The notes beneath the pieces were generated by a model. It was not told the origin of the DNA. It saw nothing but the letters and a program-made list of their open reading frames with translations, and made no database searches. 64,000 nucleotides of DNA. Source: Leptospira saintgironsiae. Its GTDB lineage: Bacteria > Spirochaetota > Leptospiria > Leptospirales > Leptospiraceae. This document shows positions 40,354 to 48,262 of the stretch, piece by piece (position 1 is the stretch's first letter; each line of letters opens with the position of its first letter). Location: assembly GCF_002811765.1 (NCBI RefSeq), contig NZ_NPDR01000002.1, positions 186,001-250,000 on the forward strand, written 5' to 3'. The position numbers and the translations under genes were made by a program.

Positions 40354-42276
40354 TTATTCGAAGGATTGGATCACGAACTGAAGGCTTGTCTTGCCTCTAA
40401 AAGTGTTCTCCTCTAAAGAACCCCAAAGATCTAACTCGCCTTTATCTCTTAACGCTTGAGAGAATTCTTCCGCCTTATTCCAGATGATACATTGGATAGA
40501 TTCGGAAGAAGCTAAAATTTTGAATCTTGCATGTTTACCATCTGACAAAGGACGATAAGAAAGTATTTTTGCTCCTTTTACAGAAAGTAACGGAGCAGGA
40601 TTTTCCATACCGAAAGGTTCGAATAATCCGAGCTCTGTATATAAATTTTCTCTTAACTCCTGAGGCCTGAGGCTCACTAAACTTTTGGTCTCTTCTTGTA
40701 AGCCTGAAACTTTTTCCGATTCTAACCAACTTCCTGCTTCTTGGAAAAGAATTTCTGCCAGTTTTGGGATCTGATCGATTGAAAGAGAAAATCCTCCGGC
40801 TTCTTTGTGGCCACCAAATTGGTGAAAAACATTTTCCGCTTTTTTGAGAAGGTTTAAGACATTCTCAGTTCCGTAAGCTCTAACACTTCCTTTTGCATGT
40901 CCATGATCTGGAGCTATAAATACCACAGGCCTTTTGTATTGTTCCACAAGTCTTGTGGCTACAATTCCAGAAACTCCAGGTTCGAAATCAGGTTCATAAC
41001 AGAAAAGGATTGGCCTTTCTGTTCTTTCTCTTTTTCTTTTTAGAAAACCTTCTACCCTGAATAAATTTCTTTTGGTTCTTTCTCTTCTTTCTTCGTTTAA
41101 TTTGAGAAGGTCCGTTGCAAGTGATTCCGCTTCCTTGTCCGAGTTAGAAAGAAGAAGAGCAAGTGCTGCTTCCGTTTTTTGCATTCTACCTGCAGCATTT
41201 AATGCAGGACCAATGCTCCATCCCAAATCTCTGGAGAGTACCTTCTTCTTATCTAGATCTAATTGGGAGAAAAGTTTTTCCAAACCAGGGCGATGTGAAA
41301 ATTCTCCTGTTTTGATCTTTTGAAGAGTAAAACAACCTTCCTTAACTATGATCCGATTTTCTCCAACAAGAGGCATCATATCTGTGATCGTTCCAATAGA
41401 AGCAAGATCCAGATTTTTTAAAACTTGTTCCCAGATAGCTGGGGAAGAAGAAATTTGAGAATAAAAAACTTCTCTTTCAGGATACTGAGTTTTGGATATG
41501 GTAGGCCAATCTATAAAATTCCCAGAAAAACGTTTTTCTGCCTCAGCCTTATCTCCCTGGAAAAGTTTGATCCCGTTTTTTATGAGAGAACCACTGAAGA
41601 ATGTTTCTCCATCAGGGATCCAGACCAAAGAATTATAATTTTCTAATGTAGAATAAAGCCATGCAGTGATCAATTTCCAGGAAATAACAGAAGTGCAAAT
41701 CTTTTCAGTAGGATAAAGAGAATCTCCTCTTTTAGGAGAAATCAATTTACAGGCAGAAGGTATCCTTTCCGGAATTTCGTGGTGATCCAGGACTATGACC
41801 TGCATTCCTTCCCCATTTAATTCTTCTATTTCCGTACTATTGCTTGTTCCGAAGTCAAGAGTCACGAGTAGGTCAGGTTTGACCTCTCTTACATATTTCA
41901 TCGCTGGTTCACATAGTCCGTAATCTTCTTCACTCGAAGTTTTGACTGTGAGTTTCCCGGGATGAATTCCTTTTAAAAAATTGGCGAGTAAACTTGTAGA
42001 ACAAACACCATCACTATCTCTATCTCCATAAAGTAAGATGGATTTATTTTCTTTAACTGCAGTTTTAAGAATGCGGATAGATTCATCCATATCCGGTAAT
42101 AAAAACGGAGAAGGAAGATCTGAGATATTTTGGGTAAGTACCTTAGAAGGATCAGAGGTCCCTCCGGGATTGGAGACCCCTCCGAATTTTGTCCCGAACA
42201 CATGAGACTGGAGGGGAGTTAGGCCTTGGATGGAAGAATTTGGTAGGTTTTGAAAATCCGGTCCATGTTGGGGCAT
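40354..42276 (-). CDS. recJ: Single-stranded-DNA exonuclease RecJ
   Basis: RecJ is a 5'-3' ssDNA exonuclease of the DHH family. Motifs are LLYGDRDSDGVCSTSLLANF (metal site), TLDFGTSN, IVLDHHEIPE (DHH) and the later DHHA1 block HGHAKGSVRAYGTENVLN with FGGHKEAGGFSLS. An OB-fold region lies at the C terminus (GAKILSYRPLSDGKHARFKIL). The length of 640 residues is slightly above E. coli's 577. I take ATG 42276, directly after the bactofilin stop; ATG 42291 would overlap that gene by 13 bases. Confidence 0.92.
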   Translation of the reverse strand: MPQHGPDFQNLPNSSIQGLTPLQSHVFGTKFGGVSNPGGTSDPSKVLTQNISDLPSPFLLPDMDESIRILKTAVKENKSILLYGDRDSDGVCSTSLLANFLKGIHPGKLTVKTSSEEDYGLCEPAMKYVREVKPDLLVTLDFGTSNSTEIEELNGEGMQVIVLDHHEIPERIPSACKLISPKRGDSLYPTEKICTSVISWKLITAWLYSTLENYNSLVWIPDGETFFSGSLIKNGIKLFQGDKAEAEKRFSGNFIDWPTISKTQYPEREVFYSQISSSPAIWEQVLKNLDLASIGTITDMMPLVGENRIIVKEGCFTLQKIKTGEFSHRPGLEKLFSQLDLDKKKVLSRDLGWSIGPALNAAGRMQKTEAALALLLSNSDKEAESLATDLLKLNEERRERTKRNLFRVEGFLKRKRERTERPILFCYEPDFEPGVSGIVATRLVEQYKRPVVFIAPDHGHAKGSVRAYGTENVLNLLKKAENVFHQFGGHKEAGGFSLSIDQIPKLAEILFQEAGSWLESEKVSGLQEETKSLVSLRPQELRENLYTELGLFEPFGMENPAPLLSVKGAKILSYRPLSDGKHARFKILASSESIQCIIWNKAEEFSQALRDKGELDLWGSLEENTFRGKTSLQFVIQSFE

Positions 42277-42278
42277 AA

Positions 42279-42599
42279 TTACATGATGCAATTTCCGCTG
42301 AATTTTGCTCCTGATTCTATTTCAAGATCCGGAGTGCGAACGTCTCCGACTAATTTTCCGGTCTTGCGAACGGAAACTTTAGAGGCAGCGCTTATATTTC
42401 CTTTTAGGTCTCCCTCGATTTCCAGGGTCCCCGTTTCGATATCGGCCTCGACTCTTCCGGTTTCTCCCACGATCAATGAGCCTGTGGTCTCAATGGTGCC
42501 CTTGAACTGGCCCTTGATCTTCAGTGCGTTATTGAAACGTAGTTTGCCTCGGAATTGGATGTCTTCCCCGATAATCGTGTCTATGGATTCTTCGCTCAT
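42279..42599 (-). CDS. Bactofilin
   Basis: A 106-residue cytoskeletal bactofilin. The core consists of short repeats of a right-handed beta-helix: TIIGEDIQFRGKLRF, NALKIKGQFKGTIETTGSLIVG, TGRVEADIETGTLEIEGDLKG and KLVGDVRTPDLEIESGAKFSG. Bactofilins polymerise without nucleotide and often help position cell-wall or surface machinery. I choose ATG 42599 (MSEESIDTII), with GGAGA 3 bases upstream; a farther start would add 12 residues. It is upstream of recJ with no gap. Confidence 0.92.
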   Translation of the reverse strand: MSEESIDTIIGEDIQFRGKLRFNNALKIKGQFKGTIETTGSLIVGETGRVEADIETGTLEIEGDLKGNISAASKVSVRKTGKLVGDVRTPDLEIESGAKFSGNCIM

Positions 42600-42672
42600 G
42601 AGTCTCCATTCTTGGACCCTAACCAGGCCTTTCAAATGTTTTTCGAAGACATAAATCTGTTTTTTTGCGAAA

Positions 42673-43842
42673 TTAGAATGCGGCGACTAAAATGGTCTCG
42701 ATCTCGTTTTTAGGAAGTTCCCGAGGAAGAGAATCTAAGAAAGGAAAAGAAGAAGCAAGACTTGCGATCCCAGGCAGATCTATCTTACGAACTTCATATT
42801 CAGAAAGTCTTTGTGGGATTTTGAGTTCTATATAAATTTTACGGATACCTTCTACTGCTTTGATGGCCGCCTCGATTACCGAAATATTGGTGATGTCCTC
42901 ATCGAGTGCTTTTGCAATCATCACGTATTTACCTGCGGAGGAGGTGAGGTTATATTCCATCACGTGTGGAAGAAGAATAGACATTGCCTGGAAAACATCC
43001 AGGTTCGTTAGGTTAGAAGCAGCTAAAGAAAGTGCATAACAAAGTCCTAATGAACTGGAAGAATGGGACATTCCCACGAGCAGACTCGCACCAAAGATCG
43101 CGTTTTTATACTGCAGGTTCTTAGGATCTCTGATAGCAGGTACCAGGTTTTTGTAAATGATCTCAATCGCTCTTAAGGAAGAAGAGTTTGTAAGTTCATT
43201 CGAATATTTAGAAAGAATACTATCTACAGCAGCTGCTAAAATCCCCACTCCAACTTTTGCAACGTCTGCAGAAGTCATAAAACTACTGATCTTAGCGTCA
43301 GCGATCACCATCTCAGGAAAAAGTAACTCATTAGAAAAATAACGAACAGTCCTATCATCATCCATATAAACTGTGGCAGTAGGAGAACATTCTAATCCCA
43401 TGACTGGATGAGTGGGGATCAAAATAAGAGGGATAGGTTTTTTAAGCCTAAGATTTTTTTTCAGTATAAAAACATCTTCTGCAAAAGCATCGTTATTCGC
43501 AAGAAGTGCAACTAACTTCGCAGTATTCAAACTTTCGTAAGAACCGTAACCTATGATACAATTTGCATTTGAGATTCTCGCAAAGTAGGCGGCTGTATCC
43601 AGTTCTTTTAATGTAGGTTCTTTCTCTATATTATCATAAAGAATAACACCATCTATATGTTTCTCTAAAGAAGTTTTGATGATGGAGAACTCGTCCATAT
43701 TTTCCAACTCACTTTGAGTGGAAAGAATGACAGCACGATTGCCTACGTTCTTAACGAAGTTTCCCATTTTAAAGCCACAATCGACTTCAAAATGGATTTT
43801 GGTGGGAAAACTAAAATTGATCCAGTCGGGGAGTATCGGCAT
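42673..43842 (-). CDS. Iron-containing alcohol dehydrogenase-fold protein lacking the metal ligands
   Basis: A 389-residue protein with the two-domain Fe-ADH fold: an NAD-binding half with IIGYGSYESLNTAK (the GGGSxxDxAK position) and LILIPTHPVMGLECSPTATV, and a helical half with GMSHSSSSLGLCYALSLAAS and ILLPHVMEYN. In the active family the metal is held by Asp-His in GxDALxHAxE and by two His in HxLxH plus HG. Here the first site reads TSADVAKVGVGILAAAVDS, and the second and third read CYALSLAAS and NLDVFQAM, so all four ligands seem lost. NAD binding may persist. It probably acts as a pseudoenzyme or with a different chemistry. It is followed by bactofilin. Confidence 0.8.
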   Translation of the reverse strand: MPILPDWINFSFPTKIHFEVDCGFKMGNFVKNVGNRAVILSTQSELENMDEFSIIKTSLEKHIDGVILYDNIEKEPTLKELDTAAYFARISNANCIIGYGSYESLNTAKLVALLANNDAFAEDVFILKKNLRLKKPIPLILIPTHPVMGLECSPTATVYMDDDRTVRYFSNELLFPEMVIADAKISSFMTSADVAKVGVGILAAAVDSILSKYSNELTNSSSLRAIEIIYKNLVPAIRDPKNLQYKNAIFGASLLVGMSHSSSSLGLCYALSLAASNLTNLDVFQAMSILLPHVMEYNLTSSAGKYVMIAKALDEDITNISVIEAAIKAVEGIRKIYIELKIPQRLSEYEVRKIDLPGIASLASSFPFLDSLPRELPKNEIETILVAAF

Positions 43843-43881
43843 TGTGTGTCGTTCTCCCTTTTAATTGAGAGGAAGTATGTA

Positions 43882-43915
43882 AAATCCGGAATCCAAGGGA
43901 AACAATTCCGGATTT
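43882..43915 (-). terminator. Candidate terminator of the flgM-like gene
   Basis: Perfect 11-base arms AAATCCGGAAT and ATTCCGGATTT around a 12-base loop, followed on the minus strand by a short T run. It lies just after the stop of the flgM-like gene and separates it from the Fe-ADH-like gene. Confidence 0.65.
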
Positions 43916-43924
43916 AAATTTGGA

Positions 43925-44248
43925 TTAACGGCCTAAGAAAGATTCTGCGATACGATCAGCAACTGCGTTTAAGATCTCAGGGCTGAGATTATCGTAATCT
44001 CCGTTCTTAAGTTTTTCCTTAACTTCTTTCAGCTTTGTAGAGCGTTCAGAATCCACCGGACTTGCTACGATCTTTTGTGCGATCGTTTGCACTTCTGCTT
44101 GGATACGAGCTTCCGAAGCTTTTTGTTTAGCAGTGTCGGAAATAGAAATATTATCAAATGATTCTTTAGATTCGGATTTCTGTACAGGAGTCGACTTACG
44201 TGGCTCGTAAGATCCTCCGCCAATGCCGCCTATTTTATCGATAGTCAT
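43925..44248 (-). CDS. Anti-sigma-28 factor FlgM-like protein
   Basis: A 107-residue protein with the FlgM layout. It starts MTIDKIGG, has a disordered middle (KSTPVQKSESKES), the NISISDTAKQKA block that matches SVSISxxA of FlgM, and a C-terminal helical pair with ERSTKLKEVKEKLKNGDY followed by ILNAVADRIAESFL. FlgM binds and inhibits FliA until the flagellar hook is finished. Leptospires have periplasmic flagella, so a role in late flagellar gene control fits. It lies 15 bases after rsmI and is closed by an inverted repeat. Confidence 0.75.
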   Translation of the reverse strand: MTIDKIGGIGGGSYEPRKSTPVQKSESKESFDNISISDTAKQKASEARIQAEVQTIAQKIVASPVDSERSTKLKEVKEKLKNGDYDNLSPEILNAVADRIAESFLGR

Positions 44249-44263
44249 GGGTTTTCCCTCTCA

Positions 44264-45010
44264 CTACAAAGTATCGGCATCTCCGACACGTCCGTTAAGC
44301 ATTTTTTTAGGATTTGTATAGATTAATACTACAAATTCGCCCTTTTCTGGGAATTTCAGGGATTCGAGGGACTGAACGGGTTCTATTTTCAGGATTTCCT
44401 CATGAATTTTGGTCAATTCCCTCCCCATAAGAATAGGAGAATTTGGAAAAATTTCTCTGATCGCGGAGAGTGTATCTTTGATCCTATGAACAGATTCGAA
44501 GATAGTAAGGACCCCTTCGAAATTTTCCCATTCTTTAAGTTGGTTTCTTTTTTTGCCCTTCTTCTCAGATAAAAAACCTAAGAATAGAGAAGGTTGTACC
44601 TGCCATCCTGAAATAGAAAGCATGGAGGTAAGTGCGCTTGCTCCAGGGATAGGAACGATTAGAATATTCTCTTCTCTCAAAATCCGAACCAATTGAGAAC
44701 CTGGATCTGAAACTCCAGGAGTTCCTGCATCTGAAACCAATGCCAAAGTTTTTCCGGATTTCAGATCTTCTATGATACCTTTATAAGGTTCAGCGCCTTG
44801 GTCTTTATATAATGTTCTGGCTTGAGTAGAAATATCGTAGGTTTGAAGAAGTCTTCTGCTATGAGAAGAATTTTCGCAATAGATTACATCCACTTGTTTG
44901 AGGACTTGCACCGCTCTAAAAGTAATATCTTCTAAGTTTCCAATGGGAGTGGCTACAACGTAAGCAGCACCTGGTTGAACAGTAAATTTAGAGTTAGGAG
45001 CTTCGCTCAT
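44264..45010 (-). CDS. rsmI: 16S rRNA 2'-O-ribose C1402 methyltransferase RsmI
   Basis: A SAM-dependent methyltransferase of the tetrapyrrole-methylase fold. Signature regions are YVVATPIGNLEDITFRAVQVL, VIYCENSSHSRRLL, LALVSDAGTPGVSDPGSQLVR and VPIPGASALTSMLSISGW. The length of 249 residues is slightly short of the usual 280. I take ATG 45010 (MSEAPNSK), which overlaps the stop of the upstream lipoprotein gene (ATGA). The flgM-like gene follows. Confidence 0.92.
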   Translation of the reverse strand: MSEAPNSKFTVQPGAAYVVATPIGNLEDITFRAVQVLKQVDVIYCENSSHSRRLLQTYDISTQARTLYKDQGAEPYKGIIEDLKSGKTLALVSDAGTPGVSDPGSQLVRILREENILIVPIPGASALTSMLSISGWQVQPSLFLGFLSEKKGKKRNQLKEWENFEGVLTIFESVHRIKDTLSAIREIFPNSPILMGRELTKIHEEILKIEPVQSLESLKFPEKGEFVVLIYTNPKKMLNGRVGDADTL

Positions 45011-45732
45011 AGATTGCAACCCGGCGGAGATGCTCCCGCAGGGCAAGCGCAACCAGTTGCCGCAACTCCCTTGGTACAAGGGTTACAAGCGGTTCCGACA
45101 GGGCAAAGAGATTGAGTAGAAGTAGAACAGCTTGCCACTGTACATGCAGTAGGATTACAACTTGTATTGGTTCCACAATGGTCCGGATAGATGGAACTAC
45201 ATCTTGTTACCGGTGTGGACATATTAGAAGTGATCCCAGTATTCAATAATGCTCTTAATGTGAAAGTGTAAACCTCACATTTTTGGAACATCTGCACTGG
45301 AGAGAATGGTTGGTAATTTTCGATCGTGTTTGTTACTACATTAGAAGTAGAAGCTTGGATCGCCAACTGAGGGAAAGAAGGTTGGACCCCATTTTCTAAA
45401 TACAGATTTGCATTATTGAGAGTTTCTCCCGCAGAAGGGATAGCAAAAGTGATATAAAGATTATAACCTACAAACTGAGGCTCCATGTTGGTAATATAAT
45501 ATTTCAGATCATACTCAGGCCTATGAGTATCTATATTATCGTACTTAGCAGTAATTGAAAAAATTTGAGGAACTCCAACAGGAGTCAGGAATACAAAAGG
45601 GGATTGAGTCACTTCTGTATTCGTTCCGCAAGAGGCGAAAAATAAAAAAAGCGAGAATAAAACCGCCTGAACGGCAGGAGTTTTTAGGTTGCCCGCCTTT
45701 GGCGCCTGTTGGATTCTAAATTTACAACCCAC
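45007..45732 (-). CDS. Cys-rich putative lipoprotein
   Basis: A 241-residue exported protein. After a long basic/neutral start is a hydrophobic segment ending FLFFASCG, a lipobox-like site of the relaxed leptospiral type, so lipidation at that Cys is likely. The middle (about residues 50-170) looks like a beta-sandwich with aromatic-rich strands. The last 65 residues contain eleven cysteines in short spacing (CSSIYPDHC, NPTACTVASC, CNPCTKG, GCACP). I know no function. Its start is GTG with no good ribosome-binding site, so a later start is possible. rsmI is coupled to its stop. Confidence 0.7.
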   Translation of the reverse strand: MGCKFRIQQAPKAGNLKTPAVQAVLFSLFLFFASCGTNTEVTQSPFVFLTPVGVPQIFSITAKYDNIDTHRPEYDLKYYITNMEPQFVGYNLYITFAIPSAGETLNNANLYLENGVQPSFPQLAIQASTSNVVTNTIENYQPFSPVQMFQKCEVYTFTLRALLNTGITSNMSTPVTRCSSIYPDHCGTNTSCNPTACTVASCSTSTQSLCPVGTACNPCTKGVAATGCACPAGASPPGCNL

Positions 45733-45791
45733 AAGGATAGAATTCGACCTTGGAGTGGTCTTACAACTAAAAAATATGGGGCTTCCTCATC

Positions 45792-46511
45792 GTGACTAGA
45801 GTTCGGACATTATTAATTTCAGTAGTTTTTATAGTATTCTTCATCTTCTTATTGGTAGTCTCATTTTGGACTGACGATGAGGGTTCTGACTCCAAAAATA
45901 AACAAAGTGAAGCAGAGGCACTCGCCAGTATTTTCGGGGGTGGATCCGGATCTACTGCGGGACGTTCTGGTTATGGGAAAACTGGGGCAGATCCTTCTTT
46001 ATTCGATTCCAATTCAGATTTCTATAAGGCTGGAAAAGCAGAATACCGTGAACCTGAAGTAGGAGAACCTTCTTCCGAAAATAAACCTGGGGCACCTGCA
46101 GCAGATTCGAATAACCCAGTAAATCCTCAGACTGGAAAACCTTACACGAATGAAGAGATGGAAAGGTTTGCCCAACTGAAAGAAAAGTTTCCGAATAACT
46201 CACTTCTTCCCAGCCGCATGACTCCTGCGGAAAAAGAACAAAGGAAAGTTTTTGAACAAAGAGTATCCGAAGCTACAAGAGCGGTTTTAAGTCGCACTGC
46301 ATCCAAGGACCAAACAGTAACATATTACGATTATATGGAAAAACAATCCAAGGACAGATTGGAGATCGTAAAATATTTGGTGGATCTGCAAAAAGGATCC
46401 GGAGATCCAGAACAAGAAAAGAAGTTAGAAACTATCCAACAAACTATGATCCAACAATTGGATCAAGTACAGAAGGATAAACAAAGAGCTTACGAACAAG
46501 CTGGATTGTGA
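45792..46511 (+). CDS. Single-pass membrane protein of unknown function (239 aa)
   Basis: It begins with GTG and a short basic stretch (MTRVRTLL), then one membrane segment (ISVVFIVFFIFLLVVSF), followed by a Gly/Ser/Pro/Asn-rich linker of about 80 residues and a charged helical C-terminal half (MERFAQLKEKFPNN, KLETIQQTMIQQLDQVQKDK). The topology suggests a short cytoplasmic N terminus and a periplasmic helical domain. I do not recognise the family. It is divergent from the lipoprotein gene across 59 bases, and a repeat element follows. Confidence 0.7.
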   Translation: MTRVRTLLISVVFIVFFIFLLVVSFWTDDEGSDSKNKQSEAEALASIFGGGSGSTAGRSGYGKTGADPSLFDSNSDFYKAGKAEYREPEVGEPSSENKPGAPAADSNNPVNPQTGKPYTNEEMERFAQLKEKFPNNSLLPSRMTPAEKEQRKVFEQRVSEATRAVLSRTASKDQTVTYYDYMEKQSKDRLEIVKYLVDLQKGSGDPEQEKKLETIQQTMIQQLDQVQKDKQRAYEQAGL

Positions 46512-46630
46512 GACACAGAGTTTAAAGAGTCGCAAAGGTTTCTCACACAGAGACGCGAAGTCGCAGAGTATTTAAGTGCGATGTAGGAATTCCTACAAAA
46601 AACTCAGCGGACTTTGCGCCTTAGTGCGAG
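46510..46630. repeat. Intergenic repeat element, copy 3
   Basis: The fullest copy: GAGACACAGAG, then CACACAGAGACGCGAAG, TCGCAGAG, and GCGATGTAGGAATTCCTAC. It contains the 16-base palindrome TGTAGGAATTCCTACA (46582-46597) and ends GCGCCTTAGTGCGAG. It lies between convergent genes and could fold into a long hairpin. Confidence 0.7.
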
Positions 46631-46646
46631 TTAAATTTTCCTGAGA

Positions 46647-47525
46647 TTATTTCATATGCTGATCCAAGAATTCTATCTGGTCGCGAACTAGTTTTTCGAA
46701 TAAGGGAGAATGATATACGTCGAAATGATCCGCTGGGTAATGTATTGCTTTACCTAACGGAGCTTCATTTGCGCATCGGACTGCAATTTTTGGGTCCATT
46801 AAAGTTTCCTTATCGCTCACGCATACAAGCAAAGGACATTTTACTTTTTTTGCATATTTATATGCATCGTAAAATAACATACCGATAGCCGAGCCTGCGG
46901 TAATCCTATTATCAAATTTGTATCCGTCTGGCATCACAGATCTCCATCCTTCTAAAGCGCCAGGAACGGTTACGAATGCTCTATCTCCAGGAAGTCCTAC
47001 GATCGGAACGTATCTTCTTTCCAATTGAAAGAAAGAACGGAAAGTATCTGATAAAATTGGGAAAGTCAGACGAACTAGATTGGTAATCCCTGATTTAAGA
47101 GCAGGTGCTCTTCCTTGTAATACAGGGCATTGAATGATTGCTGCCGCTAATTCAGGATGTTTTGCCGACGACGCTACTACATGACTAGAGCCTAATGAGG
47201 TTCCCCATAATGCGATCTTTGAGGAGTCCAATTCAGGATGTTCTTTCACAAATCGAATCGCGGAATCTATATCTTCTAAATAACGAGAAATGCTCAGATA
47301 TTGTCTTGGGCTTCCTCCAGATTCTCCTAAATGCCTGAAATCAAAAGAAAGAACTGCATATCCTGCAGTTGAAAATTCCCTTTCATACTGTTCCAGTTTC
47401 ATATCATGTGTGGCTCCTCCTCCGTGGACTAAAATGATCACCGGAAAAGGTTTTTTTCCTGCGGGTAGAGTGAGCCAGGAGGTGCAGAAGCTATCTCCCG
47501 AATTGAATTTTGTTTTGGTTGTCAT
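46647..47525 (-). CDS. Alpha/beta-hydrolase
   Basis: A soluble alpha/beta-hydrolase of 292 residues. The oxyanion region VIILVHGGGATHD, the nucleophile elbow ALWGTSLGSSH (Ser in GTSLG), the acid in CVSDKETLMDPK and the His in PADHFDVYH complete a catalytic triad. The FRHLGESGG stretch is typical of the dienelactone hydrolase/prolyl-peptidase-like group. The substrate is unknown. I choose ATG 47525 (MTTKTKF), with GGAGA 6 bases upstream. It is divergent from a TetR gene that has two operators between them. Confidence 0.88.
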   Translation of the reverse strand: MTTKTKFNSGDSFCTSWLTLPAGKKPFPVIILVHGGGATHDMKLEQYEREFSTAGYAVLSFDFRHLGESGGSPRQYLSISRYLEDIDSAIRFVKEHPELDSSKIALWGTSLGSSHVVASSAKHPELAAAIIQCPVLQGRAPALKSGITNLVRLTFPILSDTFRSFFQLERRYVPIVGLPGDRAFVTVPGALEGWRSVMPDGYKFDNRITAGSAIGMLFYDAYKYAKKVKCPLLVCVSDKETLMDPKIAVRCANEAPLGKAIHYPADHFDVYHSPLFEKLVRDQIEFLDQHMK

Positions 47526-47537
47526 ATAGATCTCCAA

Positions 47538-47554
47538 TACGTATGGTGTACGTA
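47538..47554. promoter_or_regulatory. TetR operator 1
   Basis: TACGTATGGTGTACGTA, one of two near-identical 17-mers (consensus TACGTAYGRTGTACGTA) between the divergent hydrolase and tetR genes. It lies 13 bases before the hydrolase ATG. The centres of the two sites are 31 bp apart, three helical turns. Confidence 0.75.
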
Positions 47555-47566
47555 ATAGGATGGAAT

Positions 47567-47589
47567 ATATACGTACGATGTACGTATAT
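47567..47589. promoter_or_regulatory. TetR operator 2
   Basis: Perfect arms ATATACGTAC and GTACGTATAT around GAT, containing the second TACGTACGATGTACGTA (47569-47585). It ends 11 bases before the tetR ATG and probably mediates autorepression. Confidence 0.8.
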
Positions 47590-47600
47590 CAAGCAAAAAA

Positions 47601-48236
47601 ATGCCAAGACCTTCTAAATTTACTAGAGAACAATTGCAGGCAGCAGCCTTAGAAATCGTGGATCAGGAAGGATTAGGGGCATTGTCCATGAGAACCCTGG
47701 CTTCTTCTCTTGGAACCGGAGCGATGACGATCTATAATTATGTTTCGGACAGGGCGGAACTAGAGGCACTTCTTATTGAAGCGGTGATGTCTAAGTCTTC
47801 ATGGGATAGATCTGAGAAGTCGGATTGGAAGGAAGAAGTAAGAGAAATCGCTTTGGCATTTTGGAGAGCAGCTCGTTTGCATCCCAATGTGATACCTTTG
47901 ATCTTAACTAGAAGAAGTTTTTCTCCTGCATTTTTAGATCCGTCTGAAGCTCTTTTACAGGCTCTCGTAAAAAGCGGCAGATCCGGACAGGATCTCTTAG
48001 TAGCATTCCGGACAGTCTCCGGATTTTCCATGGGAATCGCTCAGGCAGAACTTGCAGGGCCATTATCTTCTTCCCAAGGGGAAAGTTCAGAAGAAACGAT
48101 TCATAGATTCCAGTCCTTGCCTAAGGAACGTTATCCTCGTTTGACTGAGATCGCAAATTCTGCAAAATCCAGCAGCCCGGAAGAGGAGTTTATCTCCGGA
48201 TTGAATATTATTTTGAAGGGATTGGACTTAAGTTAA
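47601..48236 (+). CDS. TetR-family transcriptional regulator (C-terminal TetR_C-type)
   Basis: A 211-residue repressor. The N-terminal helix-turn-helix reads ALSMRTLASSLGTGAMTIYNYVSDRAEL, typical of TetR proteins with the MTIYNYV stretch. The ligand domain has the helical ALLQALVKSGRSGQDLLVAFRTVSGFSMG. It is divergent from the alpha/beta-hydrolase and has two operators in the 75 bases between them. No ribosome-binding site is obvious. The hydrolase is the likely regulated gene. Confidence 0.92.
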   Translation: MPRPSKFTREQLQAAALEIVDQEGLGALSMRTLASSLGTGAMTIYNYVSDRAELEALLIEAVMSKSSWDRSEKSDWKEEVREIALAFWRAARLHPNVIPLILTRRSFSPAFLDPSEALLQALVKSGRSGQDLLVAFRTVSGFSMGIAQAELAGPLSSSQGESSEETIHRFQSLPKERYPRLTEIANSAKSSSPEEEFISGLNIILKGLDLS

Positions 48237-48262
48237 AGCCGTGATCTATGTGCGAGAAAAAC

